This document shows positions 38,635-47,879 of a DNA stretch of 64,000 bases, in pieces. The stretch lies in contig NZ_KL503807.1 of assembly GCF_000709795.1 (NCBI RefSeq), positions 1-64,000 on the forward strand, in the 5' to 3' direction. Both the position numbers and the translations under genes were made by a program. The notes beneath the pieces are model-generated. The model searched no databases and was not told the origin of the DNA. It saw nothing but the letters and a program-made list of their open reading frames with translations. Origin of the DNA: Bartonella bacilliformis Ver097. GTDB lineage: Bacteria; Pseudomonadota; Alphaproteobacteria; Rhizobiales; Rhizobiaceae. How positions within the stretch are numbered: the stretch's first letter is position 1; the number at the start of each line of letters is the position of its first letter.

Positions 38635-38770
38635 AAGCACCTTACGTATTTTGTCAAAAAATTAAAGTACAATATGCACTAATTTCCACTTTACAAAAAA
38701 TACATAATAAGTTAAATGGCTTCCAGAATTATAAGAGGGGGGAAAAAGATAAATGCTTAGGAGTGCGTAG

Positions 38771-41700
38771 GTGTTTAAAAAAAATATCTTATTATGTACA
38801 GTTGCTGGAACCTTGTTCTGTTCTCATTTTAATGTAGCTTTTGCCAACAATGCAATACAGGGTTCTCAAAGGAACTTAGGATCTTTGCTTACTATTACTG
38901 ATGGTCAAGAGAGGATGTCTTTGAATAGTCATGTGGATCTTAGGTCGGTAGCTGATTATTTGGATGATCAGTGGGTAACTATAGAAAACAAAAAGGAAGA
39001 GTTGGCAAGAGACATAGGAGAATTTAGCAGAAGTGTGGGTCCTTTTTCAGTTGACCAGGAAGCTTTGAGCAGTTTGCCTGATTATTCTGCTGCAAGTCAA
39101 CCTCATGGTCTGCGACATTTGCAAGAACCAATAGAGAAGACGAAAGGAGACACGATAATTCAAGCAAGAAGCTTGAGAACTAAGGCAGCCGATTTGAAGC
39201 GTCTGCTTTCTAAGGCTTCAGAGAGCAAGAAGAAAGAAATAGAACTGTTGCTAGCTCAAGTGGAAACCTTAACAAAAAATCATATTAATGGAGACGAATT
39301 ATTTAGTAATCTGATGTTAGAGGGTAGTCCAGTTGATGATCTTTCAATTAATGGAGCTCGTGATCATGAATCTTTAAAAAAAATATCAGACGTAAGCTAT
39401 CCTAACAGAATTATAACCATTAAAGATGCAACAATTTATGGGAAATTTCCTATGACTGTATCGGAGAATGGTGTAATTTACGGAGTAAATATTAGTGTGT
39501 CGGAAGGCGCGATGGTTGGTTTGTCCAACTTAGGGGGTAGATTTGAGCTGTATGATTCAGATATCAACGTTAAATGGCGTGGTGGTGTTGGCGTTATGTT
39601 TACATCAGAGAATGAAAATGATCATGTAGTTAAATTAGTTAACACAAATATTCATGTTGGAGATGGTATTGGTATTTTTGGATCTAATGTAACAGGTCAA
39701 ATCAGTCTTGAAAATTCAAAAATTAACGCTGATGTTTTAGTAAAAAAAAGAAGTACAAACCAATACCCTTTTCATCTTACAATCACAGCTGATAATTCTG
39801 TCTTAAGAGGTGGAATAAGAACAGCCCTGGAAGAAAAAGCAAGTGTAAGAGCAGTCCTAAAAGAAAGAGGAGGAGCTAGAAATTTTCAAGATACTCAGAC
39901 TGATCAACGAAGAAAAGAGGTTTTGAGCGTTCTTTTGCAGCACCATGAAAAGCGAAAACTTCAGCTGGAAACAGAGGATTCAGAAGATCTGAGCGGTCAG
40001 CTGAGAAATGCTCGAAGTGATCAGGTTAGTAGAGAAGTATCAAAAAGTCCGGTTGTTAATCTGCAACAAGAAGATCAAGATTCTCAGTTAAGGCTAACAG
40101 TTCGGGATGCTCCACAAGGAGTAACAGTTTTTGATTATTGGGTAGAACCAAAATCTCAGCAAAAACAAGTAGCTCAAAGTAATTGGATAACAAATACATC
40201 GCTAAGCACAATAAATTTAGATCTGCGTAATAACAGTAAGTGGTATTTAACGTTTAGTAAAGACAAAATGGATGATGTAGGCCTGGATTCTAAAGACGAA
40301 ACACAGATTGAAAGTAGAAAGCGGCGGTTAAGTTCTGATCTTGCTTCTCTTAAGATCCGTGATAGTTCCGTTATTTTTGTTGAACCCCAAAACGGTGATC
40401 GGTATAAAACTTTGTACGTAGGGTTCGGTAATGAAGGGAATGTCTACGTTGCAGAGGGTGATGCAAAATTGTTTATCAACGCTGAGTTAGATGATTCTAA
40501 AAAGATAGGAAATTTAAAGAGTGATCAGGTTATCGTTAAGGGGAATGTTACAGGTAACACTACAATTTATGTTCAAGACATGACAAAAAGTGAGCGTGTT
40601 ATACTTCCTAAGATTACCCACAGACCTTCTCTTTTAGCTGCATCTGAGGAAATTATTCCCTTGAATGAAAGGGGAATTTCAGTTGTCCAGGTTTTTGGAA
40701 TAGCAAAGGAGGATTCCTTTAAGCTAAATAATCCATATGTTACACTCGGTGGTTTGCCTTACAAATATGTCTTAAAAGCTTATGGGCCAAAATCACAACA
40801 TGGGGAGTCTCGTGAAGCGGACGTTAGTGTTGTGTACGCCCTTCTCACAGCCAACTCTTCAGAGAGTGCTTTTTGGGATTACCGCTTGCAAAATGAGTAT
40901 ATTGATTCTGATAGATATGTCAGCGCTATTGTACCGCAGGCTGCAAGCTATTTAGTGATGCCTAATGCTATATTCTCTGCTGGATTAGCCGATGCAATTA
41001 ATCAAAACATGCTTATAGATAGCATGCAGAAAAATCCTTTAAAAAAGAAAAGTGGAAAATTTGCTATTTCGCTCTCTTCTTATGGAACTAGGTTGACCTT
41101 ATCATCTGACCGTACTCCTTTTGATTACGGTTATCACGCAAGTGTTAACTATAGTGCATTGCAAACAGGTTTGTCATTGATTGAATTAGACAATCAAGAT
41201 AGCATTACGCATTTCGGTCTTTTAGGACATTACGGTCGCTTATTGTTCACTCCGAAGGATGTTCTTGATGCTGGTGAAAGTAAATTGAATAAATGGTCAG
41301 TTACAGCTTATAGTAGTACGCAACACTATGATGGCTTTTATGCAAATGCGCTTATATCCTATGGTATGATGCAAGGAACGATTACCAATGCTATCGTTGG
41401 TGATACAGCAACCATAGATGACGCAAAAGCATGGAATATTTCTATAGCTCTTGGTAAAAAAATTGATACTGAAGTTAAAGGGCTTAGATTTGAACCAGGA
41501 GCGCAGCTTGTTTATCAGAATTTGGACTTTAAGACCATTTCAGATATTGATAAATTTAATGTTGATATGAGTGATCCTCATCAATGGTTAGTGCGTGTTG
41601 GTGGACGTGTAAGTAAGGTTGCTTCTATAAATAATAGAGATGATTCTGTTTCGCTCTACACCAAATTACACCTCATTAAAACTTTTTCTAATAACAGTAC

Positions 41701-41884
41701 AATAAAGATGGGTGATCAGTTCCATATTGATTTTGTAGGATCTTCACTTGAAGGGGGATTGGGAATTACTGGCGAATTGTCTAATATTCTCTCTCTCTAC
41801 AGTGATATCAGTTACCGGTATGCATTGCAAAAATCTGGTACATCAGGAGCTTCTGTTTCAGGTGGAATACGCTATCGTTTCTAA
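38771..41884 (+). CDS. autotransporter with helical N-terminal passenger and beta-helix
   Basis: The 1037-residue autotransporter starts at a GTG with AGGAG seven bases upstream. The signal peptide is FKKNILLCTVAGTLFCSHF, cut near AFA. Unlike its neighbours, the first 170 or so mature residues are charged and helical (KTKGDTIIQARSLRTKAADL, ESKKKEIELLLAQVETLTKN). A short beta-helix comes next (ITIKDATIYGKFPMTVSENG), then a second Glu/Arg/Gln-rich insert near residues 355-475, then the pertactin-type linker (YKTLYVGFGNEGNVYVAEG). The barrel closely resembles that of the upstream gene and ends GGIRYRF. The mixed passenger suggests recombination of different adhesin parts. Confidence 0.92.
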   Translation: MFKKNILLCTVAGTLFCSHFNVAFANNAIQGSQRNLGSLLTITDGQERMSLNSHVDLRSVADYLDDQWVTIENKKEELARDIGEFSRSVGPFSVDQEALSSLPDYSAASQPHGLRHLQEPIEKTKGDTIIQARSLRTKAADLKRLLSKASESKKKEIELLLAQVETLTKNHINGDELFSNLMLEGSPVDDLSINGARDHESLKKISDVSYPNRIITIKDATIYGKFPMTVSENGVIYGVNISVSEGAMVGLSNLGGRFELYDSDINVKWRGGVGVMFTSENENDHVVKLVNTNIHVGDGIGIFGSNVTGQISLENSKINADVLVKKRSTNQYPFHLTITADNSVLRGGIRTALEEKASVRAVLKERGGARNFQDTQTDQRRKEVLSVLLQHHEKRKLQLETEDSEDLSGQLRNARSDQVSREVSKSPVVNLQQEDQDSQLRLTVRDAPQGVTVFDYWVEPKSQQKQVAQSNWITNTSLSTINLDLRNNSKWYLTFSKDKMDDVGLDSKDETQIESRKRRLSSDLASLKIRDSSVIFVEPQNGDRYKTLYVGFGNEGNVYVAEGDAKLFINAELDDSKKIGNLKSDQVIVKGNVTGNTTIYVQDMTKSERVILPKITHRPSLLAASEEIIPLNERGISVVQVFGIAKEDSFKLNNPYVTLGGLPYKYVLKAYGPKSQHGESREADVSVVYALLTANSSESAFWDYRLQNEYIDSDRYVSAIVPQAASYLVMPNAIFSAGLADAINQNMLIDSMQKNPLKKKSGKFAISLSSYGTRLTLSSDRTPFDYGYHASVNYSALQTGLSLIELDNQDSITHFGLLGHYGRLLFTPKDVLDAGESKLNKWSVTAYSSTQHYDGFYANALISYGMMQGTITNAIVGDTATIDDAKAWNISIALGKKIDTEVKGLRFEPGAQLVYQNLDFKTISDIDKFNVDMSDPHQWLVRVGGRVSKVASINNRDDSVSLYTKLHLIKTFSNNSTIKMGDQFHIDFVGSSLEGGLGITGELSNILSLYSDISYRYALQKSGTSGASVSGGIRYRF

Positions 41885-41899
41885 ACGATACGATTACAC

Positions 41900-42997
41900 T
41901 TATAAAAAAGGCAGTACAGTGTACTGCCTTTTATTTGGATCTATCTTCCATGAGAAAAAAGTCACTATACTTTGACTATTATGATTTGCAATTGGTAATC
42001 CTTGAAGGTTAAGCTGTTTGCGTATTTCTAAAATAGAAAGACGGACCGATTCAATATTGCAGTTGGTATCAATTAAAGCTTGAGTATCTGAATTGAGAGT
42101 CTGAATCAAAAGTTTCACACATGCTGGCTGAGTATCAATTAAAGCAATTGCAAAATTTATTTTTTTTTCTGCAATCAAAATCGCAATAATTAAATACTGA
42201 ACGGTTTTTTGAAAACTATTAAAAAGTATCATTTTTGCTTCAAAAGATAACGAAGCAATTCCTTGTATATTCACAAAATCCGTCATAGAAATACTATCTG
42301 TAATAACTTTAAACTGAGCTTTTGCTTGACTCCACGCGCCATTATCCCTTGTGCTTTCATCAACAGCTTTTTGAGCATTATTATAAATTGTTTCATTGGC
42401 CAATGAAGGATCAGCTATGTAATGTGCTTTTGCCTTCATAAGAGCGTCTTCTAATTTTCTAAAATCTTGATATGCTGTATCAAAAATTTCTCGAGCTATC
42501 GAAAAATTCTTTGTCGTTCCTATTTCAAAAATAGGTGTCAAAATACCTTGAGATATATCAATCGTGCCATTAGCATTAACAACACCAAAATTGAATTCTG
42601 GACCACCAATTTCAATAATATCTGAAAACCCCTCACTTCTGTTATAAGAGGAAGGCACTCTGATTTTTATACCACTATTGGTAAGAATATTGCTTTTTTT
42701 TAAAATAGACGCTCGAATAATATGAGAGATTTTTTTCACATTTTTTGCGATAGCTTCTTGCATTTTTGCAACATCTGCTGAGCCCTTTTCGTATGGATAC
42801 ACTATCGACTTTTGAATTTCAGCTAACAAATCTCTTGTAATATCGATAATAATTCTTGCCGTATTAATCTGCTCTCTGCTGAGTTGTAGAACATCAAGAA
42901 CCGAAACCATTGTACCAATCTCACATTTTATCATGGATCCCATTGCCCCATAGGTGACATCGTCTAAGATACCGTCAAAATGTAAGTTTATTTCCAT
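41900..42997 (-). pseudogene. degenerate flagellin (FlaA-like), start and stop regions altered
   Basis: The long open frame encodes a diverged flagellin. Near the N-terminus DDVTYGAMGSMI aligns with the flagellin DNAAYWSI motif, and IQKSIVYPYEKGSADVAKMQEAI with the D1 helix. Mid-protein EIGGPEFNFGVVNANGTIDI is Bartonella-flagellin-like. The end ESVRLSILEIRKQLNLQGL then IANHNSQSIVTFF mirrors ESTRLKALQTQQQLGIQAL and SIANxNSQSILSLF. The conserved first 30 or so residues are missing; in-frame homology (LNEAQNH) continues 16 codons above the ATG to a TGA. The frame runs 17 residues past the normal flagellin end. Its place directly after fliP is that of rhizobial flagellin genes. It is probably non-functional, though it might be expressed. 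Confidence 0.78.
41904..41936. terminator. strong bidirectional terminator
   Basis: AAAGGCAGTAC and GTACTGCCTTT form a perfect 11-bp stem with a 3-base loop. It is flanked by TAAAAAA on the left and TTATTT on the right, so it can stop transcripts from both sides. It sits 20 bases past the autotransporter stop. It also lies within the last codons of the opposing flagellin-like frame. Confidence 0.85.
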
Positions 42998-43247
42998 ATG
43001 ATTTTGCGCTTCATTTAAATGATGATTGGATGGATGATTTACATATCAATAATCTTGTAGTGATTATGATATCCCCCAAAGAAAAATAAAGAGACTATAC
43101 TAAATATTCTTATACAGAGATTAGAATAAATTATAAATTTTAAAGTATATTTATATTATAATTATCAATTTATCATGATTTTTAAAGCATTTTTATTATA
43201 ATAATCTAATATAAATACAGTAAAAACTTTACTTATTAAATTATAAA

Positions 43248-44000
43248 TTAAAAAGACCTTATTAAGCTACCAACCAATAGGTTCCATCCGTCAATTAATA
43301 CAAAAAATAAAATTTTAAAGGGTAGAGAAATAACAGTTGGTGGAAGCATCATCATTCCCATTGACATGGTTAATGTTGCCACTACAAGATCTATCACCAA
43401 AAAAGGCAAAACAATAAGAAAACCAATCTCAAATCCACGACGTAATTCAGAAATCATAAAAGCAGGAACCAGGATGCGAAAATCAATATCCACACCTGTT
43501 TTTATCTGAACAGACGGATCAGAAAGGTCCACAAAAAGGTCAAGATCTTTTTCACGAACCTGTGATATCATAAATTCGCGAAAAGGTTGACTAACCTTAT
43601 CGATCGCTTGCTGTTCAGTGATTTCATTTTTCATTAAGGGTTGCACCCCTTGCTCCCATGCAGCATTAAATGTCGGCGCCATTACATAAAAAGTCATAAA
43701 CAAAGCTAAGGATATCATGACAAGATTAGGAGGTGTCGTTTGCAATCCTAACCCTGAACGTAAAAGTGAAAAAGCAATGGCAAAACGGGTAAAACTCGTC
43801 ACCATCATGAGCAAACCGGGTGCAACTGACAAAACAGTCAATAAACCAAATAATTGAACAATCCATCCACTGACTGAACTCCCAACAGATGGGAGAAGCT
43901 CAGAAAGCCCGCTAGGACTTGCCGCACCTGTTTGTTGAGCAAAAGCATCTGGTATAGCCAATACCAGCATCAACAAAATAAAACCACTCAACCGTCTCAT
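43248..44000 (-). CDS. fliP: flagellar export gate protein FliP
   Basis: FliP forms the core of the flagellar type III export channel with FliQ and FliR. The 250-residue protein has a cleavable signal (RRLSGFILLMLVLAIPDAFA), then hydrophobic segments with SVAPGLLMMVTSFTRFAIAFSLLR and RRGFEIGFLIVLPFLVIDLVVA, both highly conserved. It starts within the fliL stop (ATGA), so the two are coupled. FliP ends this block before the degenerate flagellin gene. Confidence 0.96.
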   Translation of the reverse strand: MRRLSGFILLMLVLAIPDAFAQQTGAASPSGLSELLPSVGSSVSGWIVQLFGLLTVLSVAPGLLMMVTSFTRFAIAFSLLRSGLGLQTTPPNLVMISLALFMTFYVMAPTFNAAWEQGVQPLMKNEITEQQAIDKVSQPFREFMISQVREKDLDLFVDLSDPSVQIKTGVDIDFRILVPAFMISELRRGFEIGFLIVLPFLVIDLVVATLTMSMGMMMLPPTVISLPFKILFFVLIDGWNLLVGSLIRSF

Positions 44001-44494
44001 TGTTCTATCACCAAATTGGAAATTAAAATATTGCTGATTTTATCACCAGAACGAATTTTAGCACGATCAAAAAGGTCCGAGCGCAAATGCATCAGCCCAG
44101 ATGGCCCTTTCACCTGATCGATTGTTATTTGACGCAAAAATGCTAAAAAATCACTCGATATATCCGCTACCTCAGTTGAGGAAATAGTTTCACTAGATTT
44201 AACAATCAAAACAATCTCGACTCGAATCCAAGCCTTTTCTGGTGATGCTATATTCGTTACAAGAGGAGGCAAAACAACCGTATGAGCATCAGCCATGATT
44301 TTACTCGCTGGAATAGCGACTGAGGCATCTTTAGAAGCACCAGAAATCTGCCTCATTTGTTGACTCACCCATAAACTTAAAAACCATCCAGCAGCCCCGG
44401 CAATCAATGTTAAGATAAATCCAACAATCAAGAGTGTTTTCACACTATTATCTTTGTTGACTGTTGCCTCTTCTTGTTTTGGTTCTTTATCCAT
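43997..44494 (-). CDS. fliL: flagellar basal-body protein FliL
   Basis: FliL is a single-pass inner-membrane protein that surrounds and supports the stator. The 165 residues have a membrane segment near the start (TLLIVGFILTLIAGAAGWFLSLWV) and a periplasmic domain containing HTVVLPPLVTNIASPEKAWIRVEI. The C-terminus (DLFDRAKIRSGDKISNILISNLVIE) fits the family. It overlaps fliP by four bases and lies 93 bases after flgH. Confidence 0.94.
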   Translation of the reverse strand: MDKEPKQEEATVNKDNSVKTLLIVGFILTLIAGAAGWFLSLWVSQQMRQISGASKDASVAIPASKIMADAHTVVLPPLVTNIASPEKAWIRVEIVLIVKSSETISSTEVADISSDFLAFLRQITIDQVKGPSGLMHLRSDLFDRAKIRSGDKISNILISNLVIEQ

Positions 44495-44587
44495 AAAAAC
44501 CTCTGTTACAAAAAATAATGCAAGTCATTAATTGCCTTGCGTCTTTCATCAGTCATAAACCCAATAAAAACCTGAGATGATCATCAA

Positions 44588-45310
44588 TTAAAAAGGCGAA
44601 ATTTGATTTAATAACTGCTGACCATAGGGGGGTTGTTGTATTTCACTTATACGCCCACGCCCACCATATGAAATGCGTGCTTCAGCAATTTTATCATATT
44701 CAATCATGTTATTGCCTGAAATGTCACGTGGACGAACTACTCCTGCAATATTGAGAATACGCAATTCATGATTAACCCGAACCTCTTGTGAACCACGAAT
44801 AATTAAATTCCCATTGGGCAAAACATCAGTCACAATTGCAGCCACAGACAAGCGAATATTTTCTTGCCGTTCAATCTTGCCATCCCCTTTAGATTGGTTT
44901 GATGACTCACCTTCAAGGCTCCCTGCAATTCTATTCATGAAAGAATATCCCGTCCCAATGGTATATTTAGAATTAGAATCACGCTTTAGGTCGCTTTTAT
45001 TATTCAAACTCGCACGATCATTAATCGATATTTGCACAGTTAACACATCACCTGGCTGCATAGCCCGTGGATCACGAAAAAAGCTATTCCCGCTTGCACG
45101 ATAAAGTGAATAACTGCTCTCCCTCAGGGGCAATGGATAGGTCTGCGCTGTACGCGAAGGGGCATAGCCTAAATCTGCACGCACAGGTGAAAAATCTGGA
45201 ACCGAATTAAAATCTTTCGGATTGTATGAACAAGAAGTCACTATCATTGATGTAAAAATGATGCCAAATACCAAATACAATTGAGAATATTGTTTATTCT
45301 TGTATTTCAT
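44588..45310 (-). CDS. flgH: flagellar L-ring lipoprotein FlgH
   Basis: FlgH forms the outer-membrane L ring. The N-terminal signal ends in lipobox VTSC (Cys27). The body has RDPRAMQPGDVLTVQISIND, DRASLNNKSDLKRD and IRLSVAAIVTDVLPNGNLIIRG, typical of FlgH, and ends with YGGRGRISEIQQPPYGQQLL. Length 240 residues, normal. It follows motE on the same strand with a 34-base gap. Confidence 0.96.
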   Translation of the reverse strand: MKYKNKQYSQLYLVFGIIFTSMIVTSCSYNPKDFNSVPDFSPVRADLGYAPSRTAQTYPLPLRESSYSLYRASGNSFFRDPRAMQPGDVLTVQISINDRASLNNKSDLKRDSNSKYTIGTGYSFMNRIAGSLEGESSNQSKGDGKIERQENIRLSVAAIVTDVLPNGNLIIRGSQEVRVNHELRILNIAGVVRPRDISGNNMIEYDKIAEARISYGGRGRISEIQQPPYGQQLLNQISPF

Positions 45311-45344
45311 CTGTTTTTACTTTCATCATTACTTTTCTAACAAT

Positions 45345-46181
45345 CTAATTGACAGGATTCTTTCTCGTTGAAAATTGTTGTGCACTAACCAATATTTGAG
45401 TTAGTTCAGCTGATTTTTCAGGAGGTAATTCATTCATAATAGTGCTCGATACCTTGGGGCTAAGCTTCAAAACAAGTGAAGCCGCAACAAGACTATTCAT
45501 CAAAGCTAATTGAGCTGCTGCTGCATCAGGACGCATTTTTGATAAAACTTCAACCAAAGAGTCTTCTGCCATAGAGATAAAATCATTGCGCCTCTTGAGC
45601 CAAGTTTCATATTCTTGTTGTTTTTCTTCCAAAGTTTTCACACGCTCACTAATTTGATCACGCAATTGTTGCAATTGTTGACGTTGCAATTGGAAACGTG
45701 CATCCGCAGCCTGACTGCCAATATTGCTACAAAAACGTTCTATTTCTTCCATATTCATCCCAGACATGCCCTCTATCAACGAAGCAGTAGAAGCTATTGT
45801 GTTTGTAGAAGAAGCATCTGAAGGCATCGCTGCCTGAACCACCTGCTGGAGAATAGATGGAGACTCTGGTGTCGAGAAAGCGGTTGTTTTTGGGGAAGCA
45901 TCTGCAGACACTGCTAACTGAGCCACTTGTTGGGGAACAAGTTGAGGCTCGCTTATCGAGGAAACAGAAGGGAAAAGTGTTTCCGAAGCAGCGTCTGCAA
46001 ATACTTTTGATTGAGCCACCCACTGAGAAGCGGAGTGAAGCTCTTGTTTCTGTTGTGCACGCACTGTAGATGAAAATATTGGCACCGGAACTGAATTTGG
46101 TATAGGCACAGTGCTCCCTATTCCACTAACGGTCAACATCGCCATAAAAAAAATGAAAAAAGAAAAACGTAACTGTATCAT
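45345..46181 (-). CDS. motE: MotE-like flagellar protein with repeated N-terminal region
   Basis: MotE is described in Sinorhizobium as the chaperone that stabilises periplasmic MotC. The conserved C-terminal half is clear: ERFCSNIGSQAADARFQLQ, a coiled coil (RDQISERVKTLEEKQQEYETWLKRRNDF) and SKMRPDAAAAQLALMNSLVAASLVLKLSPKVSSTIMNEL. Signal peptide at the start. Residues about 53-138 hold three imperfect units of about 29 residues, each beginning near Q-x-V-x-Q and containing a DAS/DAA element. That is extra compared with the compact family form. It overlaps flgI by four bases. Confidence 0.88.
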   Translation of the reverse strand: MIQLRFSFFIFFMAMLTVSGIGSTVPIPNSVPVPIFSSTVRAQQKQELHSASQWVAQSKVFADAASETLFPSVSSISEPQLVPQQVAQLAVSADASPKTTAFSTPESPSILQQVVQAAMPSDASSTNTIASTASLIEGMSGMNMEEIERFCSNIGSQAADARFQLQRQQLQQLRDQISERVKTLEEKQQEYETWLKRRNDFISMAEDSLVEVLSKMRPDAAAAQLALMNSLVAASLVLKLSPKVSSTIMNELPPEKSAELTQILVSAQQFSTRKNPVN

Positions 46182-47416
46182 TGTACTATCAGCTCCGCAT
46201 GAAGAGCGCCTGATGTTTTAATAGCCTGCAAAACCGCTATAATTGCTGTTGATTTAACACCGATTTGATTAAGTCCTTTAACGAGATTGTCTAAATCGAC
46301 CCCATTGAGAATACCTATATTGGAGGGTAGCTGTGCTACATCCACATTAGTTCTTGGCACAAGAACCGTATTCCCTTCAGAAAAAGGATTTGGCTGCGAA
46401 ACAAGTGGATCTTCTGTGACACGAACTGTCAAACTTCCATGGGAAATCGCAACACGTGAAACACGCACTTTTTCACCAATGACAACAGTTCCTGTGCGCT
46501 CATCAACAACCACACGTGCTACTTCATCTGTAGGAATAGGCAATCTTTCAATTTCAGCAACAAAGCGCGTAATTGAAATATTGCGAGGTTTACTCAACAC
46601 AATGGTCTTTGAATCTCTCTCTTTCGCTACACCCTTCTTGTAACGTTGATTAGAAAAAATATTAATTAAATCTGTCACACGAACTGCTGTTGAAAAATCA
46701 GAGTTGCGTAATTCTAAAATAATCTCGTTACTCTTGTTAAAATTGCCTTCAATTTTTCTCTCAACTAACGCACCATTAGGAATACGACCTGATGTTGGTA
46801 CACCTTGTGTTACACTTTCTGCTACGCCTTGCGCACCAAAACCAGAAATCACCATATTTCCTTGCGCAACAGCATAAGTTTTTCCATCTGCACCAAGCAG
46901 TGGGGTCATCACCAACGTTCCTCCTTGCAAAGATGTTGCATCCCCTAACGAAGAAACTGTCACATCAATCCGTGAACCTGGCGTAGCAAAAGGTACCATC
47001 TCAGCTGTCACAATAACAGCAGCGATATTATTAGCACGCGATGCACCAGCAGGAGGACTGATCCCCAAATTATCAAGCATAGCCCGCATAGATTGCTCTG
47101 TAAAAGGTGAATTTCGTAAAGAATCCCCTGTACGATTTAACCCAATCACCAAACCATAGCCAACCAATTGATTCGAGCGCACACCTTGAATTTCTGCAAT
47201 ATCTTTCAAACGTGCTACAGCACCTGGGCGTGCTAAATCAGCATGATGCATCTGATTAGGATCACCGCCTGATCCTAACAAAGCAGCATCCAACTCAACT
47301 GCAGAGCTATAGCGCGTTCCTTCCTCCTGCCCATTCGCAAAAATCGGAAAAAAGACAGCAAAAAAGCTAAACCAAAAAGCCAAAAAATAATGAAAGAGAT
47401 GATGATACACTCTCAT
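46178..47416 (-). CDS. flgI: flagellar P-ring protein FlgI
   Basis: FlgI forms the periplasmic P ring around the rod. The 412 residues have a signal peptide (HHLFHYFLAFWFSFFAVFFPIFANG), then ARLKDIAEIQGVRSNQLVGYGLVIGLNRTGD, the strongly conserved FlgI opening. VVVDERTGTVVIGEKVRVS and the C-terminal GVDLDNLVKGLNQIGVKS complete the family pattern. Its first base is shared with the flgA stop, so the two are coupled. Confidence 0.96.
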   Translation of the reverse strand: MRVYHHLFHYFLAFWFSFFAVFFPIFANGQEEGTRYSSAVELDAALLGSGGDPNQMHHADLARPGAVARLKDIAEIQGVRSNQLVGYGLVIGLNRTGDSLRNSPFTEQSMRAMLDNLGISPPAGASRANNIAAVIVTAEMVPFATPGSRIDVTVSSLGDATSLQGGTLVMTPLLGADGKTYAVAQGNMVISGFGAQGVAESVTQGVPTSGRIPNGALVERKIEGNFNKSNEIILELRNSDFSTAVRVTDLINIFSNQRYKKGVAKERDSKTIVLSKPRNISITRFVAEIERLPIPTDEVARVVVDERTGTVVIGEKVRVSRVAISHGSLTVRVTEDPLVSQPNPFSEGNTVLVPRTNVDVAQLPSNIGILNGVDLDNLVKGLNQIGVKSTAIIAVLQAIKTSGALHAELIVQ

Positions 47417-47874
47417 TACGATCCCACCCTCACGCTACCATTTGGTAAAACAGTTCCCATCACAATGCGCCCTGAATCAGCATTGCGCACTCGAACAACA
47501 TCCCCCAAAGACCCTGATTGCAACACCACACCGATAGCAGTGATTTGTAAATTATCTGACTGAAAAATCAATTTTATTGTCTGACCACGTTCAATCAAAA
47601 CCGGATCACCCAAAGCAGTAAGAGCAATAGGACGCCCCGCTCTTAAAGGACGGGTTGCAACCTTATTCAGAACCTGCTTCATATCCATGACATATAAAGA
47701 AGAAGCTTCAGACTTAATAATAAAATTCTTTTCGCTTAAACCAACATCACTTACACGCTGACCAACATAAATTGACCGCTCAGGAACAAGAAAACTAACC
47801 CGATCAGCATAAGCCGCAGTCAATAAACAGAATGAGAAAAAAACATTCACCAGTAAAAGCGAAAGTTGTTTCAT
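47416..47874 (-). CDS. flgA: P-ring assembly chaperone FlgA
   Basis: FlgA helps FlgI assemble into the P ring in the periplasm. The short alphaproteobacterial form has 152 residues: a signal peptide (KQLSLLLVNVFFSFCLLTAAYA), then the SAF-like core with VATRPLRAGRPIALTAL and the C-terminal VVLQSGSLGDVVRVRNADSGRIVMG, which matches FlgA. It lies between flgG and flgI with almost no spacing. Confidence 0.95.
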   Translation of the reverse strand: MKQLSLLLVNVFFSFCLLTAAYADRVSFLVPERSIYVGQRVSDVGLSEKNFIIKSEASSLYVMDMKQVLNKVATRPLRAGRPIALTALGDPVLIERGQTIKLIFQSDNLQITAIGVVLQSGSLGDVVRVRNADSGRIVMGTVLPNGSVRVGS

Positions 47875-47879
47875 GGTCT

